A stretch of 64,000 nucleotides of DNA, taken from the NCBI GenBank assembly GCA_963668435.2, contig CAXXSC010000008.1:248001-312000 (forward strand). The letters run 5' to 3'. Under the pieces are notes generated by a model. It saw only the letters and a program-made list of their open reading frames with translations. It did no database searches and was not told the origin of the DNA. Position 1 is the stretch's first letter; every line of letters starts with the position of its first letter. The stretch comes from G963668435 sp963668435. GTDB taxonomy: Bacteria; Latescibacterota; Latescibacteria; Latescibacterales; Latescibacteraceae. Both the position numbers and the translations under genes were made by a program. Positions 18,862 to 29,012 of the stretch are shown one piece after another.

Positions 18862-21819
18862 TCAGTTTTCTACTTTGTTTACATCCACCATCAAATCGGC
18901 AAAAGTGGCCGTGCCATGACAACCGCCCCGGCATATCGAATAATAATCACATATATCCTTACATTCATCCCCGGTGACAGGAAATACTCCCTGACGGATC
19001 GCTTCCGCAGCGGTGCGGGCAAGCAACTTTGCCCGTTCGATACAGGCATCCCAGTCCGACAGGGCCAGGGGTTTCCTGCCGTCTTTATATGGTTTAAAGT
19101 TCAGATCGCGAAGCGAATACAACGCGGCATCGTAACGTTTTTTCTCGGGCATGATCGATTTCTTGACAGCCTCAAGGTAAAGCGGCGCCTGAAGGTCCTT
19201 ACCGCTCATGATACCTTTCATATTCGCTGTGACCATATAGCCCGTTTTGTAATCGATTACGCGGAAAAACTCGTCACCATCGATCTCAGCTGAATCAATC
19301 CTGTCTATTCTCCCGATCAGAAATATCATCTCGCTGTCGTCGCCAGAAGATTCAAGAGGGAATGCATCGAAAGTACGCTCCTCCCCCTTTTTCCTGCCGC
19401 CGAAAGTCACTTCAAACTCGACGGGCACAAATGGATCGTTCGAGAAGCGTTCAAACTCGACCTCGACAAACTGCTCCATGTGTGCATGAAGCGCCTGACG
19501 TTCAGTCAGCAGTGTCACGGGATGAATACCGGTCATTGCATGACGATGGCTGTCGAAAATACTATCGACAGTCTCCCCCATATTCTGTTTCGCAGGTACG
19601 ATATGCCCGCTGTCAAAACAGCTATTGCCGTAAAGCGCTATCATCCCCTTGAAAAAGTCCGCAAGCACATCATGGACAATGATACCTTTCAGCTGGGCAT
19701 CGATCTCACCGGGAAGAGGCTGTTCGACCTTGAGGCCGACAATGTTCCTGAAATAAAATCCGAGCGGGCAGTTGATATATGACTCAAGCTGTGTCACCGA
19801 AAACATTCTGTCACGCCAGTCATCTGCAATCAGCATATTGAATGGGCTTAAAGAAAGGTCCACACCGGGGACTGTGCCGAGGCGGAGATAATTCGACACA
19901 CCTGTTTTCGCTTTTTGTTCGAGCCACGGCTGTTCATGAAACGCTATTGCCGCCGACGTTTCCATTGTTTTTTCATGGCGTACCATGCTGCGCATAAATG
20001 TCTCACCTGCACCGGTACTGTCACGCGGGCCACCCTCCCATGAGGCGCCGGGAACGGCCGCATGTTTTTCCGCGATCATCGAAGGAACGGTCAGCGCCAT
20101 GATATCTCTGAGATACGGCGACATGGCCCCGTCCTGCCCCTCGTCATCCAACCCGGGAAACGTGAAAATACAGCGTTTCGCTCCGGCAAGGGCGGCATAG
20201 AACAAAAGCGGTTCCTCCTCGGCCCGATGCTGCCGGACAAGGACCTCGTCCTCACTGTCCAGCAGTGTATATCCCGTTTCGATACGGGGATACGCTGAAT
20301 CAAGCAGCCCGGTCATGACAGTGAGATCACGTGAGTAGAAACGTGCGTGATTAATATCGGTCAGCAGGACTCCCCGTGTCTTTTCCACTTTCATAGGTAC
20401 ATAGATCGCAGACAGATAGTCCCTGAGTATGGTGGCGAATTCTTCTGCCCGCATAATAGTCCTGAATGAAGAATACACCTTTGCGAACTCATCAAGGGCC
20501 TCAAGTAGGCGTTCATAAGCAGCTATATCAGCAAAGGAGCCGGCATCTCCCACATTTTCCAGGGACTGGAAAACACCGAGATCATCCAGGACAGCTTTCA
20601 GGCTCGAAACATAGCCATCGGGAGTATCGAGCTCGGCGATCCTCAGACTCCAGCCTTTTTCATCGATACCTGACAGAAGATCACGGCCACCTGAAACCTT
20701 TCCCGCGGTGAAAACGGACCGTTGAACTTTTTTCAGAAGCTCGTCATCAGCAGGATGAATAGCCGCATCGAGAGCATTGAGTGCAAAACGAACAACAGGA
20801 ACAGTTTTGAGGCAGCGGGATATTGCCCCCTCGACCGGGATGCCGTATTTCATGAAAGCAGTTACGATCGGGTCACCGCTGGAGGGACGAGTCCGGGTAA
20901 CAAGCATAATATCTTCGGGGCTGTAGCAGTCCTTAAGGATAAGCTCCCTTATATGGCCTGCCAGCCAGTCCGCCTCACCGAGGGTGTTTCTGAAAGAATG
21001 CACCTCGATTGAACCGTTGTTGCGCGGTTTGCCGCCGGAAACACTTTCAGCATGAAAAAAACGAAGAATCGCGTCGCATCCGCTGTCCGGCACAGCAGGA
21101 ACAGGAACCGTCTTTCCGCCATAAGAACGAAAAGCATCTATCAATCTCCCGGAAAGCCTGAAAAGGCCGGGACGTTCTGGATCATGAAAAACAGTGGCGG
21201 CACTGCGCGAAAAAGCCCTGACAAGGCGGCCGACAAGCTTTTGTTGTTTCCCTGTCAGGTCGTAAAAACCATCAACAAGGAACGCACCTCCGAAATGGTC
21301 CGCGAAAAACTCAGGATAACCGTCACCTAGAGCTTTGTGGACTAATCCCTCATGATCATCGAGACCAAGACTGTCGAGAGCGGATTCGTAGGCTGAATCG
21401 AGTGCAGCAAGCTCACCGTCACGCCCATAACCGCCTTCCATCCTGCTTCTGAGTTCCTCGAGCCGGGAAATGAAAAGCGTCACAAAACCGGGATAACCGG
21501 CAATACCGGCATACCGTGACGCAGGAGCGATACGTCTGCCTATTAACTCCGAGACAACAGCCCGCCGTACATAAGGCGACAGGAGTTCCGGCGCTTTCCC
21601 GTTAATTTCAAGTATGCTGTGGGCAAGGCCTTCAAACGTGAAAACACGGTGCCCAAGGAAAGCACCGCCTGCATTTCGCACCAGATAACGCTGCATGGCA
21701 TCGACAGACCGTGAATCAGGGACGACCACACAGAGAGGACCGTTGAAAATCGTGGTCCGGCGGAAAAGCTCTTCCCTGTTGGCTTCGGCATCGGACCCTG
21801 TAAATATTGTAAATTTCAT
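18862..21819 (-). CDS. addB: AddB-like helicase-related / Fe-S PD-(D/E)XK nuclease
   Basis: 985 residues. The N terminus has the AddB/RexB look (VVVPDSRSVDAMQRYLV, FTFEGLAHSIL), but the usual Walker A loop is replaced by FTGSDAEANREEL, with no GK(S/T). The C-terminal nuclease has INCPLGFYFRNIVGL, DYKTGYM and QAPLYLEAV. A cysteine cluster C-x3-C-x5-C (ECKDICDYYSIC) plus the upstream INCP Cys fits the AddB 4Fe-4S site. AddB cuts one strand and recognises Chi in the AddAB complex. It lies directly upstream of the AddA-like gene and is clearly its partner. The missing ATP-binding loop suggests only AddA drives translocation. Confidence 0.88.
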   Translation of the reverse strand: MKFTIFTGSDAEANREELFRRTTIFNGPLCVVVPDSRSVDAMQRYLVRNAGGAFLGHRVFTFEGLAHSILEINGKAPELLSPYVRRAVVSELIGRRIAPASRYAGIAGYPGFVTLFISRLEELRSRMEGGYGRDGELAALDSAYESALDSLGLDDHEGLVHKALGDGYPEFFADHFGGAFLVDGFYDLTGKQQKLVGRLVRAFSRSAATVFHDPERPGLFRLSGRLIDAFRSYGGKTVPVPAVPDSGCDAILRFFHAESVSGGKPRNNGSIEVHSFRNTLGEADWLAGHIRELILKDCYSPEDIMLVTRTRPSSGDPIVTAFMKYGIPVEGAISRCLKTVPVVRFALNALDAAIHPADDELLKKVQRSVFTAGKVSGGRDLLSGIDEKGWSLRIAELDTPDGYVSSLKAVLDDLGVFQSLENVGDAGSFADIAAYERLLEALDEFAKVYSSFRTIMRAEEFATILRDYLSAIYVPMKVEKTRGVLLTDINHARFYSRDLTVMTGLLDSAYPRIETGYTLLDSEDEVLVRQHRAEEEPLLFYAALAGAKRCIFTFPGLDDEGQDGAMSPYLRDIMALTVPSMIAEKHAAVPGASWEGGPRDSTGAGETFMRSMVRHEKTMETSAAIAFHEQPWLEQKAKTGVSNYLRLGTVPGVDLSLSPFNMLIADDWRDRMFSVTQLESYINCPLGFYFRNIVGLKVEQPLPGEIDAQLKGIIVHDVLADFFKGMIALYGNSCFDSGHIVPAKQNMGETVDSIFDSHRHAMTGIHPVTLLTERQALHAHMEQFVEVEFERFSNDPFVPVEFEVTFGGRKKGEERTFDAFPLESSGDDSEMIFLIGRIDRIDSAEIDGDEFFRVIDYKTGYMVTANMKGIMSGKDLQAPLYLEAVKKSIMPEKKRYDAALYSLRDLNFKPYKDGRKPLALSDWDACIERAKLLARTAAEAIRQGVFPVTGDECKDICDYYSICRGGCHGTATFADLMVDVNKVEN

Positions 21820-21878
21820 TGCTTGTCCACGGTGTTTATTTTCGAAGGTGATAGACTGTGAAAAACAGAAACGTCGAA

Positions 21879-21909
21879 AAGCCGATCACCGTTAAAATGC
21901 GATCAGCTT
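21879..21909 (-). terminator. Intrinsic terminator after the 873-residue exported protein
   Basis: Read on the minus strand, AAGCTGATC pairs with GATCGGCTT (one G-U) around a 13-nt loop, followed by TTTT. It lies between the stop at 21953 and the AddB-like start at 21819. Confidence 0.6.
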
Positions 21910-21952
21910 ATCTGACGCCCGTATTATAGACGGACATCCCTGATACGGCTAA

Positions 21953-24574
21953 TTATCTCAGTGATTGAGTGTCTCCGGGTGTCCCGGAAACGATAAATGT
22001 GCGTTCCACTGTTTTCCCGGATGCAAGGTCGCCGACAACGAGCCGCCATTTGCCGGGCTTGTCATTGAAAGCGATCCTGATGTCACTTTCAAATACCCCA
22101 AACGGCGCCAGGAATGATCCGCCCAGAAACGACATGTCAACGCCATCAGGATCGTAAACTTTGACAGTCACGACATGGTTTTCCAGCGGCACATTCAACT
22201 TGTCAGTCCTGACCCGGACCGAATAGTCGAGCACATCGCCCGGTTTCAGCACTGCCGAGCCGGTCGACAGTGAAATATTCCGGACTCGGTACGGGTAACG
22301 GGCGACAACCGTGACAGGTTTATCGATGGCAACTGACGAGACAGCGCCAATAAACGCGTTTTCCCTGAGATCGTAAAGCGGCATATCCCCCCTGGGATCT
22401 GAAATACTGAGGACTGAAGGCGATACCAGCGTATCCACATCTTTTTCATCCGGCACAGAAAGAACTATTGCGAAATCCACCGCTCCGTTACGGAAGTGAT
22501 AGGATTTTAGCCCCGAAGTCTCCGGGACAGAAAACAGGTTTTCATCCACACGTTCCGCCTCATAAAGGAGAAGGTCGATCCCGCTGCGGATAGTGTTAAC
22601 TTCTCCTGATAATATCCCAAGAACCGGCGATGGAGTCAATGAAGGGGTCAGCATCTGTTCGCCTACGTCAGTGGCCCTCTCCCACCATAGTCCATCGAAA
22701 CCTTCACACAGCGCATACCATGGCAGGGTCCGGAAAAACAATACGCTCTTGTCTCTCTTCCACGAGTTCCTGACAACGGCGAAAACGGGAGCTCCGTCAG
22801 CTGAACCATCAACATCCACTGGTTGAAGTACTTGCGTTTCAGGGTTAGAAGCAGTATCAGAGGGCAGCATCTGCGACTCTCCGAATGCGACAAATCCAAA
22901 ATCGGCGCCGATTGAAGATCCGGTAAAAAAATCGGCAAGCATAACACTGTTTTTATCGGAGAAAACACCCGCCCCTTTCAGTACAATAAGTGGGGGATGG
23001 AAACTCATCAATGTATCAACGACCGCGTTTTCGGATAAGTCGATATTTCTGTCTTCAGAAGCATAAACCTTAGCGAGCGCATCACTGTCTATCACCGGAA
23101 CAATTTCCGAACCGCTCATGGCCAGGATAGCTGCTTTGTTCATTACATCGCCCTTTGCAATCAGCTCAGATGTATCGATTGCAAAAGCGCTGACACCGTC
23201 AGCACGGAGAATATCCACACTTCTTTTGTCGACAATGACATGCTGTGATGAAATGTCCCCAACAAACGAAAACCTCGCCGGATCACAAACACCAAAAACA
23301 GGGAAATAGCGGCCATAACCATCGACAAGCTCTTCGCTTTTCAGGAAAAGGCCTCTGATTTTCATAACTGTATCATGAGGATTTTTCAGAATATAACTGT
23401 ATGGAGCGCTGAGACGGTTTTTCGGTGTTTTCAGGCGTTGACGGCTGAGGATACGTCCACACGAATCAAGCATATCAGAATCGAGCGTAAAAATTTCTTT
23501 GAAATCTTCGGACAAACGTATATTTCCGGCAATAACACCTTCCGCCTCGATATTCTGGCTGATGGAATTGATTTCCGTTATCCTCTGTTCCGAATCGAGT
23601 TCAAGAGAACCACCGGCCATGGCATAGACACCGTTTTCAGCCATTAGGGTAATCTCGAGCGAATAACGGCCTCGCATCAGCGACGGATGTTCAAGCTGGA
23701 TGAACGACTTACCGGGATTCACGTTATAAGCGACAGTTTCCTCAAACGCGAAATTACCGTCAATGTCGCGGTAACGGACACGAAGTTCGGTTTTCAACTT
23801 GTCGCCACTATTTGCAAGCTCGATACGGAAGCGCATATAGGCGATCGATTCAACCTCGAATTTTTTACCGAGCCGGAAAGGCTTGAGATAACACGGCATC
23901 TCACGGCCTGTCGCGAAAATGAGAGCATTGACGGCAACAGTGAAATAATCAGTCCTTGATACCGGATCTTTCAAGCCTTCAAGGATCGGCAGATGAACAA
24001 GCCTCCCACGGCCTGCAAGACCGGCGAACTCAGCCGAGACATCGCGGTACTCCATAGTCTCGAGCATATTGTATTTAACATCACCCCGACCTGACAAATC
24101 ATCGAGATCATCGGCATTCCCGGTATAAATGAGGCCAGCCCCGGCACGAACATGTCCCATGATTGTGTCGCGAATATCATCGGGAAAAATTGCGATATCA
24201 CAGTCAAGCCAGTAGACATTCCGCGGGGAGTCGAGAAGTGAACGAAGTGCTGCCGCGGGATCATGGCCCGATGCCACTATCGTTTCTGAACGGAATGTCT
24301 TCCTCGAAGCAGTATAAAATGCCTCGAAATCGCCATCCATGCTCGCTGACAGTTCGGCCATGAGACGGCCGCTGCTGACCGGCGTACCGATAAAAAGAAC
24401 CGATACGGGGCCGCCATAGACTTTCTCTGCGAGTGGATGCGGTGGAAGTTCGGCGTATTGATCGGTGCTGAGGAACGGAGTCATGCCCGCCAAAGGCGCT
24501 GTTGCTGCAGGAATCACCATTGAGAAAAAAAGCACTATACAGGAAAATATAAATCTGATCGAAAATTTATACAT
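21953..24574 (-). CDS. Large exported protein of unknown function with C-terminal beta-sandwich
   Basis: 873 residues that I do not recognise as a named family. A Sec signal peptide covers about 1-26 (IPAATAPLA). Residues about 55-200 (VSVLFIGTPVSSGR, LDCDIAIFPDD, VRAGAGLIYTG) resemble the non-catalytic glutamine-amidotransferase-like domain found in some glycoside-hydrolase-related proteins. About 250-340 is beta-rich (FRIELANSGDKLKTELRVRYRD). About 420-600 alternates alpha/beta (VFGVCDPARFSFVGD). The last 110 residues look like an Ig- or MG-type sandwich (KPGDVLDYSVRVRT, YDPDGVDM, KWRLVVGDLASGKTVERTF). AAGG precedes the ATG. A terminator follows. It may be a catalytically dead glycosidase relative acting on surface glycans; that is only inference. 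Confidence 0.75.
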   Translation of the reverse strand: MYKFSIRFIFSCIVLFFSMVIPAATAPLAGMTPFLSTDQYAELPPHPLAEKVYGGPVSVLFIGTPVSSGRLMAELSASMDGDFEAFYTASRKTFRSETIVASGHDPAAALRSLLDSPRNVYWLDCDIAIFPDDIRDTIMGHVRAGAGLIYTGNADDLDDLSGRGDVKYNMLETMEYRDVSAEFAGLAGRGRLVHLPILEGLKDPVSRTDYFTVAVNALIFATGREMPCYLKPFRLGKKFEVESIAYMRFRIELANSGDKLKTELRVRYRDIDGNFAFEETVAYNVNPGKSFIQLEHPSLMRGRYSLEITLMAENGVYAMAGGSLELDSEQRITEINSISQNIEAEGVIAGNIRLSEDFKEIFTLDSDMLDSCGRILSRQRLKTPKNRLSAPYSYILKNPHDTVMKIRGLFLKSEELVDGYGRYFPVFGVCDPARFSFVGDISSQHVIVDKRSVDILRADGVSAFAIDTSELIAKGDVMNKAAILAMSGSEIVPVIDSDALAKVYASEDRNIDLSENAVVDTLMSFHPPLIVLKGAGVFSDKNSVMLADFFTGSSIGADFGFVAFGESQMLPSDTASNPETQVLQPVDVDGSADGAPVFAVVRNSWKRDKSVLFFRTLPWYALCEGFDGLWWERATDVGEQMLTPSLTPSPVLGILSGEVNTIRSGIDLLLYEAERVDENLFSVPETSGLKSYHFRNGAVDFAIVLSVPDEKDVDTLVSPSVLSISDPRGDMPLYDLRENAFIGAVSSVAIDKPVTVVARYPYRVRNISLSTGSAVLKPGDVLDYSVRVRTDKLNVPLENHVVTVKVYDPDGVDMSFLGGSFLAPFGVFESDIRIAFNDKPGKWRLVVGDLASGKTVERTFIVSGTPGDTQSLR

Positions 24575-24635
24575 AATCTGACCTTCTACTGAAAAATCCA
24601 GATAAAAATCACGGCCGGGCGGCCTCTAAAAAAAT

Positions 24636-24664
24636 CATGCGGTCCCGCGAAGCAAAACCGCATG
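24636..24664 (-). terminator. Intrinsic terminator after the SGNH lipoprotein gene
   Basis: CATGCGGT (24636-24643) pairs perfectly with ACCGCATG (24657-24664). Read on the minus strand the hairpin is followed by a run of seven T (A residues at 24628-24634). It sits 28 bp after the stop codon. Confidence 0.8.
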
Positions 24665-24692
24665 GCAGACAAACACTATCGGGACAGCACTC

Positions 24693-25385
24693 TCAGTCCA
24701 TGAGGGTTCTGCGCAGAACATTCATATAAGTTTCGTAAATGATGCCATGACCTTTCGCGGATGGATGTGTCGGATCGACATAATATGATTCCATGTGACG
24801 GCTGTCCTGTTTTATCTGCGTCTGCCAGGTATAATTCACGTCGATAAGCCCCAATTTACGCTCTTTAGCAATCTCCCTGACAACATCCATATAAGGCTCA
24901 AGGGAAGCATTGAGGTCCTCCCACTGTGAATTCCCCGTATCGAGGAAGGAATTCGAAGTCGCGAGAAGAACTGTCGTTTTCGAGGGCATCGCGGCTATGA
25001 TATTGAGTATGTTTTCCTTGAAATAGTCGGTATTCATGCTGCGGTTCTGACAATCGTTGAGACCAAAAGCTATCACGGCGATATCGGGATTAACCGCGGT
25101 GACATCACGGCTGACACGTGTAAGTGCCTCACCGCTGTCATCACCGTTCACACCGGCATTGATAACCCGCACCGGCCCATAAAGCCCCGAGCCCATGATC
25201 TTTTCTATACGTGCGAAAAAGGATTCTTTCGTGCTGTCGACACCGTATCCTCTCGTTACGCTGTCACCGAAAAACACTATGGTCTTTGGCTGAGTGACTG
25301 TCTTCACCTCCTTTTTCGTCATGCAGCCGGCCACGACAAGCAGCAAGGCCAGAACGAAAATCCAAACAGTATTCATACATTTCAT
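24693..25385 (-). CDS. SGNH/GDSL-family hydrolase lipoprotein
   Basis: 230 residues. The lipoprotein signal has lipobox VAGC with Cys21. Block I is FFGDSVTRGYG with nucleophile Ser42. The Gly-bearing NAGVNGDDS, block III GLNDC with the oxyanion Asn, and block V DPTHPS with the Asp-His pair are all present, so the enzyme should be active. Family members are periplasmic esterases, lysophospholipases or carbohydrate acetyl-esterases (TesA-like). TesA-type versions are usually about 190-210 residues plus signal, which fits. AAGGAG precedes the ATG. It stands apart, with its own terminator and a 153-bp gap from the upstream gene. Confidence 0.92.
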   Translation of the reverse strand: MKCMNTVWIFVLALLLVVAGCMTKKEVKTVTQPKTIVFFGDSVTRGYGVDSTKESFFARIEKIMGSGLYGPVRVINAGVNGDDSGEALTRVSRDVTAVNPDIAVIAFGLNDCQNRSMNTDYFKENILNIIAAMPSKTTVLLATSNSFLDTGNSQWEDLNASLEPYMDVVREIAKERKLGLIDVNYTWQTQIKQDSRHMESYYVDPTHPSAKGHGIIYETYMNVLRRTLMD

Positions 25386-25538
25386 CGTTGTATCTCCTTA
25401 TCACAGGTACAGTCGGATTTATTACTGTGAAAATACCATAATAAGGCTGAACGGGCAACCCGTTTTATGTATCGTTCACAACACGGTAATGAAATCATGC
25501 CCCAGATATTCGGCAACACAAAACAGCAATTCAAGTGC

Positions 25539-26024
25539 TCATTCTGCACTGACCGCACGATATGGACGGAATCTTTTTCTGGCGTACCACACACCAGGAT
25601 TTGTGACATATACCTCGTATGGACGGCCTTCCAGAAGTTCTGCCGTTCTGAATCCCGGATCGCTGAGATCGATGGCCCCCTCCGGTATTTTTCCAAAATA
25701 TACCGGCGAAGAAATTACCGCGTCCGTATATTCATCCTCTGAAATCGCCGCATATCCCCAGACTACCGGATGCCGCTCCACCATTTTACAACTGTCGCCG
25801 CCAGACCTTGCATACGGTATACAAAAAACGGCAAGAGTGTCGAGCAGGCAGACCGTAATCTGATCGGCTCTCTTCGCTTTCCAGCTGATAGACGGTGTCG
25901 TTCCCTCCGAGACATTCACCTGCACACGTTTGGGCCCGGGATCACACAAAAAAGCGCCGAAAAACGTAACACACAGCGCCGCAAATACAATCGAAACAGA
26001 CAAGCGCTTTATATCACATGCCAT
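25539..26024 (-). CDS. Small exported protein of unknown function
   Basis: 161 residues, not recognised. An N-terminal hydrophobic segment (about 8-28, VSIVFAALCVTFFGAFLC) reads as a signal peptide or anchor; the Cys at its end is not in a good lipobox. The rest is a small beta-rich domain (VQVNVSEGTTPSISWKAK, YEVYVTNPGVWYARKRFRPY) that could be fibronectin-like. GGAG lies seven bases before the ATG. It is upstream of, and co-directional with, the SGNH lipoprotein gene. No function is proposed. Confidence 0.7.
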   Translation of the reverse strand: MACDIKRLSVSIVFAALCVTFFGAFLCDPGPKRVQVNVSEGTTPSISWKAKRADQITVCLLDTLAVFCIPYARSGGDSCKMVERHPVVWGYAAISEDEYTDAVISSPVYFGKIPEGAIDLSDPGFRTAELLEGRPYEVYVTNPGVWYARKRFRPYRAVSAE

Positions 26025-26215
26025 TAAACAACTCCATAGTCATCTTCGTCAGTCGCCGGATACAGATGCAGAAATATAAACCGACCCGCACTATTTACCA
26101 AGCTAAAACAGAATATATTTAAACAGTCAGCCAAATCGAAAGATTCCAGCGAAAACAGTCAGTAGAAATCACTCTTTCCCGTTCATGCAGAAACCTATAA
26201 TAGGGCCCATTTGAA

Positions 26216-26244
26216 TTGACTTCATAACAGAGAGGCATTATATT
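26216..26244 (+). promoter_or_regulatory. Sigma-70-type promoter of the valS run
   Basis: TTGACT (26216-26221) and TATATT (26239-26244) are separated by 17 bp, about 80 bp before the valS GTG. The identical pair of boxes with the same spacing precedes tRNA-Leu at 50718-50746, which strengthens the reading. The rest of the 297-bp gap shows no T-box or other named element. Confidence 0.75.
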
Positions 26245-26321
26245 TGTAAAATAGGAAAAAGAAATAATTTATCGATAAATATATTCGTGTTGAAACACGG
26301 AAAAACATACAGGAGGAGCGA

Positions 26322-29012
26322 GTGAGTTTCACCGAAATGGAAAAGGTCTATGATCCGGCAACCATAGAAAAAAAATGGCAGGCGTACTGGGAGGATAATC
26401 ATCTCGGCCACGCCCTGCCCGATGAGAATAAAAAAAGTTACTCAATTGTCATCCCGCCGCCCAATGTGACAGCACGGCTTCATCTCGGCCACGCCCTGAA
26501 CAACACGATTCAGGACATCATAATCAGGCACAAACGCATGCAGGGATTTGCCGCCGAATGGATGCCGGGAACCGACCACGCCGGTATCGCCACACAGAAT
26601 GTTGTCGAGCGCAAAATCGCGGCCGAGCAGGGCAAAACCCGCCAGGACCTCGGACGTGAGGCATTCCTCGAGGAGGTTTGGGATTTCAAGGAGGAAACCG
26701 GCGGTGTCATTATCGAACAGCTCAAAAAGATGGGATGTTCCTGTGATTGGGACCGTGAACGGTTCACAATGGACGAGGGGCTGTCGAAAGCGGTTGCAGA
26801 GGTGTTCACCCATCTTTATGAAAAAGGCCTTATCTATCGCGGCAACTACATCATCAACTGGTGCCCCCGCTGTCAGACCGCCCTCTCCGACGAGGAAGCC
26901 GAGCACAAAGACCATAACGGCAATCTCTGGCACCTCCGCTATCCCGGCACCGATGGTTCCGAGGGCGTGACTGTAGCAACCACCCGTCCGGAAACCATGC
27001 TCGGTGATGTCGCCGTTGCGGTAAATCCAGAGGACGAGCGCTATCGTGATCTTATCGGCAAAACGGTCACCCTCCCCATTGTCGGACGCGAGATTCCTGT
27101 CATCGCCGACGAGTTCGTTGATCCGAAATTCGGAACCGGCGCTGTCAAGGTTACACCGGCACATGACCCCAACGATTTCGAAATGGGAGTCCGCCACAAG
27201 CTCGATCCCATCGTCGTGATGAACGAGGACGGCACCATGAACGCCCACGCGGGTGAGGATTTCGACGGGATCACACGCGAGGATGCACGGGAAAAAGTCG
27301 TCGCAATGATCGAGGAACTCGGCCTTCTGATCAAGATCGAAGACCACGCGCATGCTGTTGGCCACTGCTACCGTTGCGATACTGTCACCGAGCCATACCT
27401 GTCATGGCAGTGGTTCGTCAAGATGAAACCGCTGGCGGAACCTGCGATCGAGGCCGTAACAAGCGGCAAAATCAAATTCTATCCCGAGCGCTGGACCAAG
27501 GTCTACCTCAACTGGATGGAGAATATCCGTGACTGGTGCATATCGCGCCAGCTCTGGTGGGGACACCGTATCCCCGTATATTACTGTCGTGACTGCGATG
27601 AGATCATGGTCTCGAGCGAACACGTGAATGAATGCTCAAAATGTGGCAGCACAAAAGTCGAGCAGGATCCCGATGTTCTCGACACATGGTTCAGCTCATG
27701 GCTCTGGCCTTTCTCGACATTCGGCTGGCCCGAGGAAACACCTGAACTCAAAGCGTTCTACCCGACCAACACGCTTTCGACCGCATCCGAGATCATCTTT
27801 TTCTGGGTGGCTCGTATGATCATGGCCGGATATGAGTTCATGGGTGACATTCCGTTCTCGAAAGTCTACATCCACGGCACTGTCCGTGACGATCTCGGCC
27901 GCAAGATGTCGAAATCTCTCGGCAACGGTGTCGATCCGCTCGAGGTCATCGGCAGCCACGGTGCCGACGCTCTTCGTTTCAGCATGATGGTGACGACCGC
28001 CCAGGGGCAGGATGTGTTCATCTCCTATCCACGTGAAGGCGAGAAGCAGAAAAAAGACAGTGTCAATACATTTGATATCGGCCGTAATTTCGCCAATAAG
28101 ATATGGAACGCAACACGCCTGATCCTCTCTAATGCGGACGGCGCTCTCGATCCAGTCGAGGATTACGAGCAGGAACTTGCCGACCGATGGATCGTCTCGC
28201 GTTTCAACCATACGGCACAACTTATCAATGATTCGCTGGAATCGTTCAGGTTCAATGATGCCGCGCACACAATTTATGATTTCATCTGGCATGATCTCTG
28301 CGACTGGTATCTTGAAATGATCAAACCGCGTATGAACGGCGGCGGTGAAGACAGGGCTTTCGTCCTCAGGAACGCGGCGTCCGTGCTTGCGGGCTCTATG
28401 CAGCTCCTCCACCCTATCATGCCCTATATCAGCGAGGAAATCTGGCAGGGCCTGATGGAGGCTCTCGGTGAGAAAAGTGCGGACAGTATTATGATTTCCG
28501 CCTGGCCGTCACCCTCCGATGACGATATCGATGTCGCGCTCGAAAAAGAAATGGAATCACTGAAATCGCTTATCGGCACTATCCGGACAATCCGCAATGA
28601 AATGAATGTCCCAATCGGCAAAAAGGCCGACGTCGTCGTTATCCCTGCCGATGAAAACATGGGACGTATTTTTGAGGAGAACCGTGCATATATCCTTAAT
28701 CTTGCCTCGGTCAACGACCTGACACTCGATCTGAATGCGGCACGTCCACCGAAATCGGCTGCGGGTATTTCCGAGAAAAGCGAGGCGTTCGTTGTGCTCG
28801 AAGGTCTGATCGATCTGGATGTCGAAAAAGCCCGCCTTGACAAAGAACTCGACCGTCGCGGCAAATTCATCATGAGCCTTGAAAAAAAGCTCTCTAACGA
28901 GGGATTCATCTCGAAAGCGCCCGAAGAGGTCGTAAATAACGAGCGCATGAAACTTGAAGGCGCGCGTGAAGAGTTGAAAAAGCTGAAAGCGAACCGGGCG
29001 GCCCTCTCATAA
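26322..29012 (+). CDS. valS: Valyl-tRNA synthetase
   Basis: 896 residues, close to the usual ValS length. Class I signatures are HLGHALNN (HIGH-type, about 53-60) and KMSKSLGNG (about 527-535). The CP1 editing domain (VATTRPETMLGDVAVAVNPED) and the anticodon-binding helical domain are visible. The C terminus has the ValS-specific coiled coil (ARLDKELDRRGKFIMSLEKKLSNEGFISKAPEEV). The start is GTG: AGGAGG at 26311-26316 lies five bases before it, while the next ATG (26337) has no such site. A good promoter precedes it, and the PTS genes follow after 162 bp. Confidence 0.98.
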   Translation: MSFTEMEKVYDPATIEKKWQAYWEDNHLGHALPDENKKSYSIVIPPPNVTARLHLGHALNNTIQDIIIRHKRMQGFAAEWMPGTDHAGIATQNVVERKIAAEQGKTRQDLGREAFLEEVWDFKEETGGVIIEQLKKMGCSCDWDRERFTMDEGLSKAVAEVFTHLYEKGLIYRGNYIINWCPRCQTALSDEEAEHKDHNGNLWHLRYPGTDGSEGVTVATTRPETMLGDVAVAVNPEDERYRDLIGKTVTLPIVGREIPVIADEFVDPKFGTGAVKVTPAHDPNDFEMGVRHKLDPIVVMNEDGTMNAHAGEDFDGITREDAREKVVAMIEELGLLIKIEDHAHAVGHCYRCDTVTEPYLSWQWFVKMKPLAEPAIEAVTSGKIKFYPERWTKVYLNWMENIRDWCISRQLWWGHRIPVYYCRDCDEIMVSSEHVNECSKCGSTKVEQDPDVLDTWFSSWLWPFSTFGWPEETPELKAFYPTNTLSTASEIIFFWVARMIMAGYEFMGDIPFSKVYIHGTVRDDLGRKMSKSLGNGVDPLEVIGSHGADALRFSMMVTTAQGQDVFISYPREGEKQKKDSVNTFDIGRNFANKIWNATRLILSNADGALDPVEDYEQELADRWIVSRFNHTAQLINDSLESFRFNDAAHTIYDFIWHDLCDWYLEMIKPRMNGGGEDRAFVLRNAASVLAGSMQLLHPIMPYISEEIWQGLMEALGEKSADSIMISAWPSPSDDDIDVALEKEMESLKSLIGTIRTIRNEMNVPIGKKADVVVIPADENMGRIFEENRAYILNLASVNDLTLDLNAARPPKSAAGISEKSEAFVVLEGLIDLDVEKARLDKELDRRGKFIMSLEKKLSNEGFISKAPEEVVNNERMKLEGAREELKKLKANRAALS

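Noticed and set aside
26025..26321. Possible T-box leader before valS
   Set aside because: A normal promoter lies about 80 bp before the start, leaving no room for a T-box, and no T-box sequence or antiterminator was seen.
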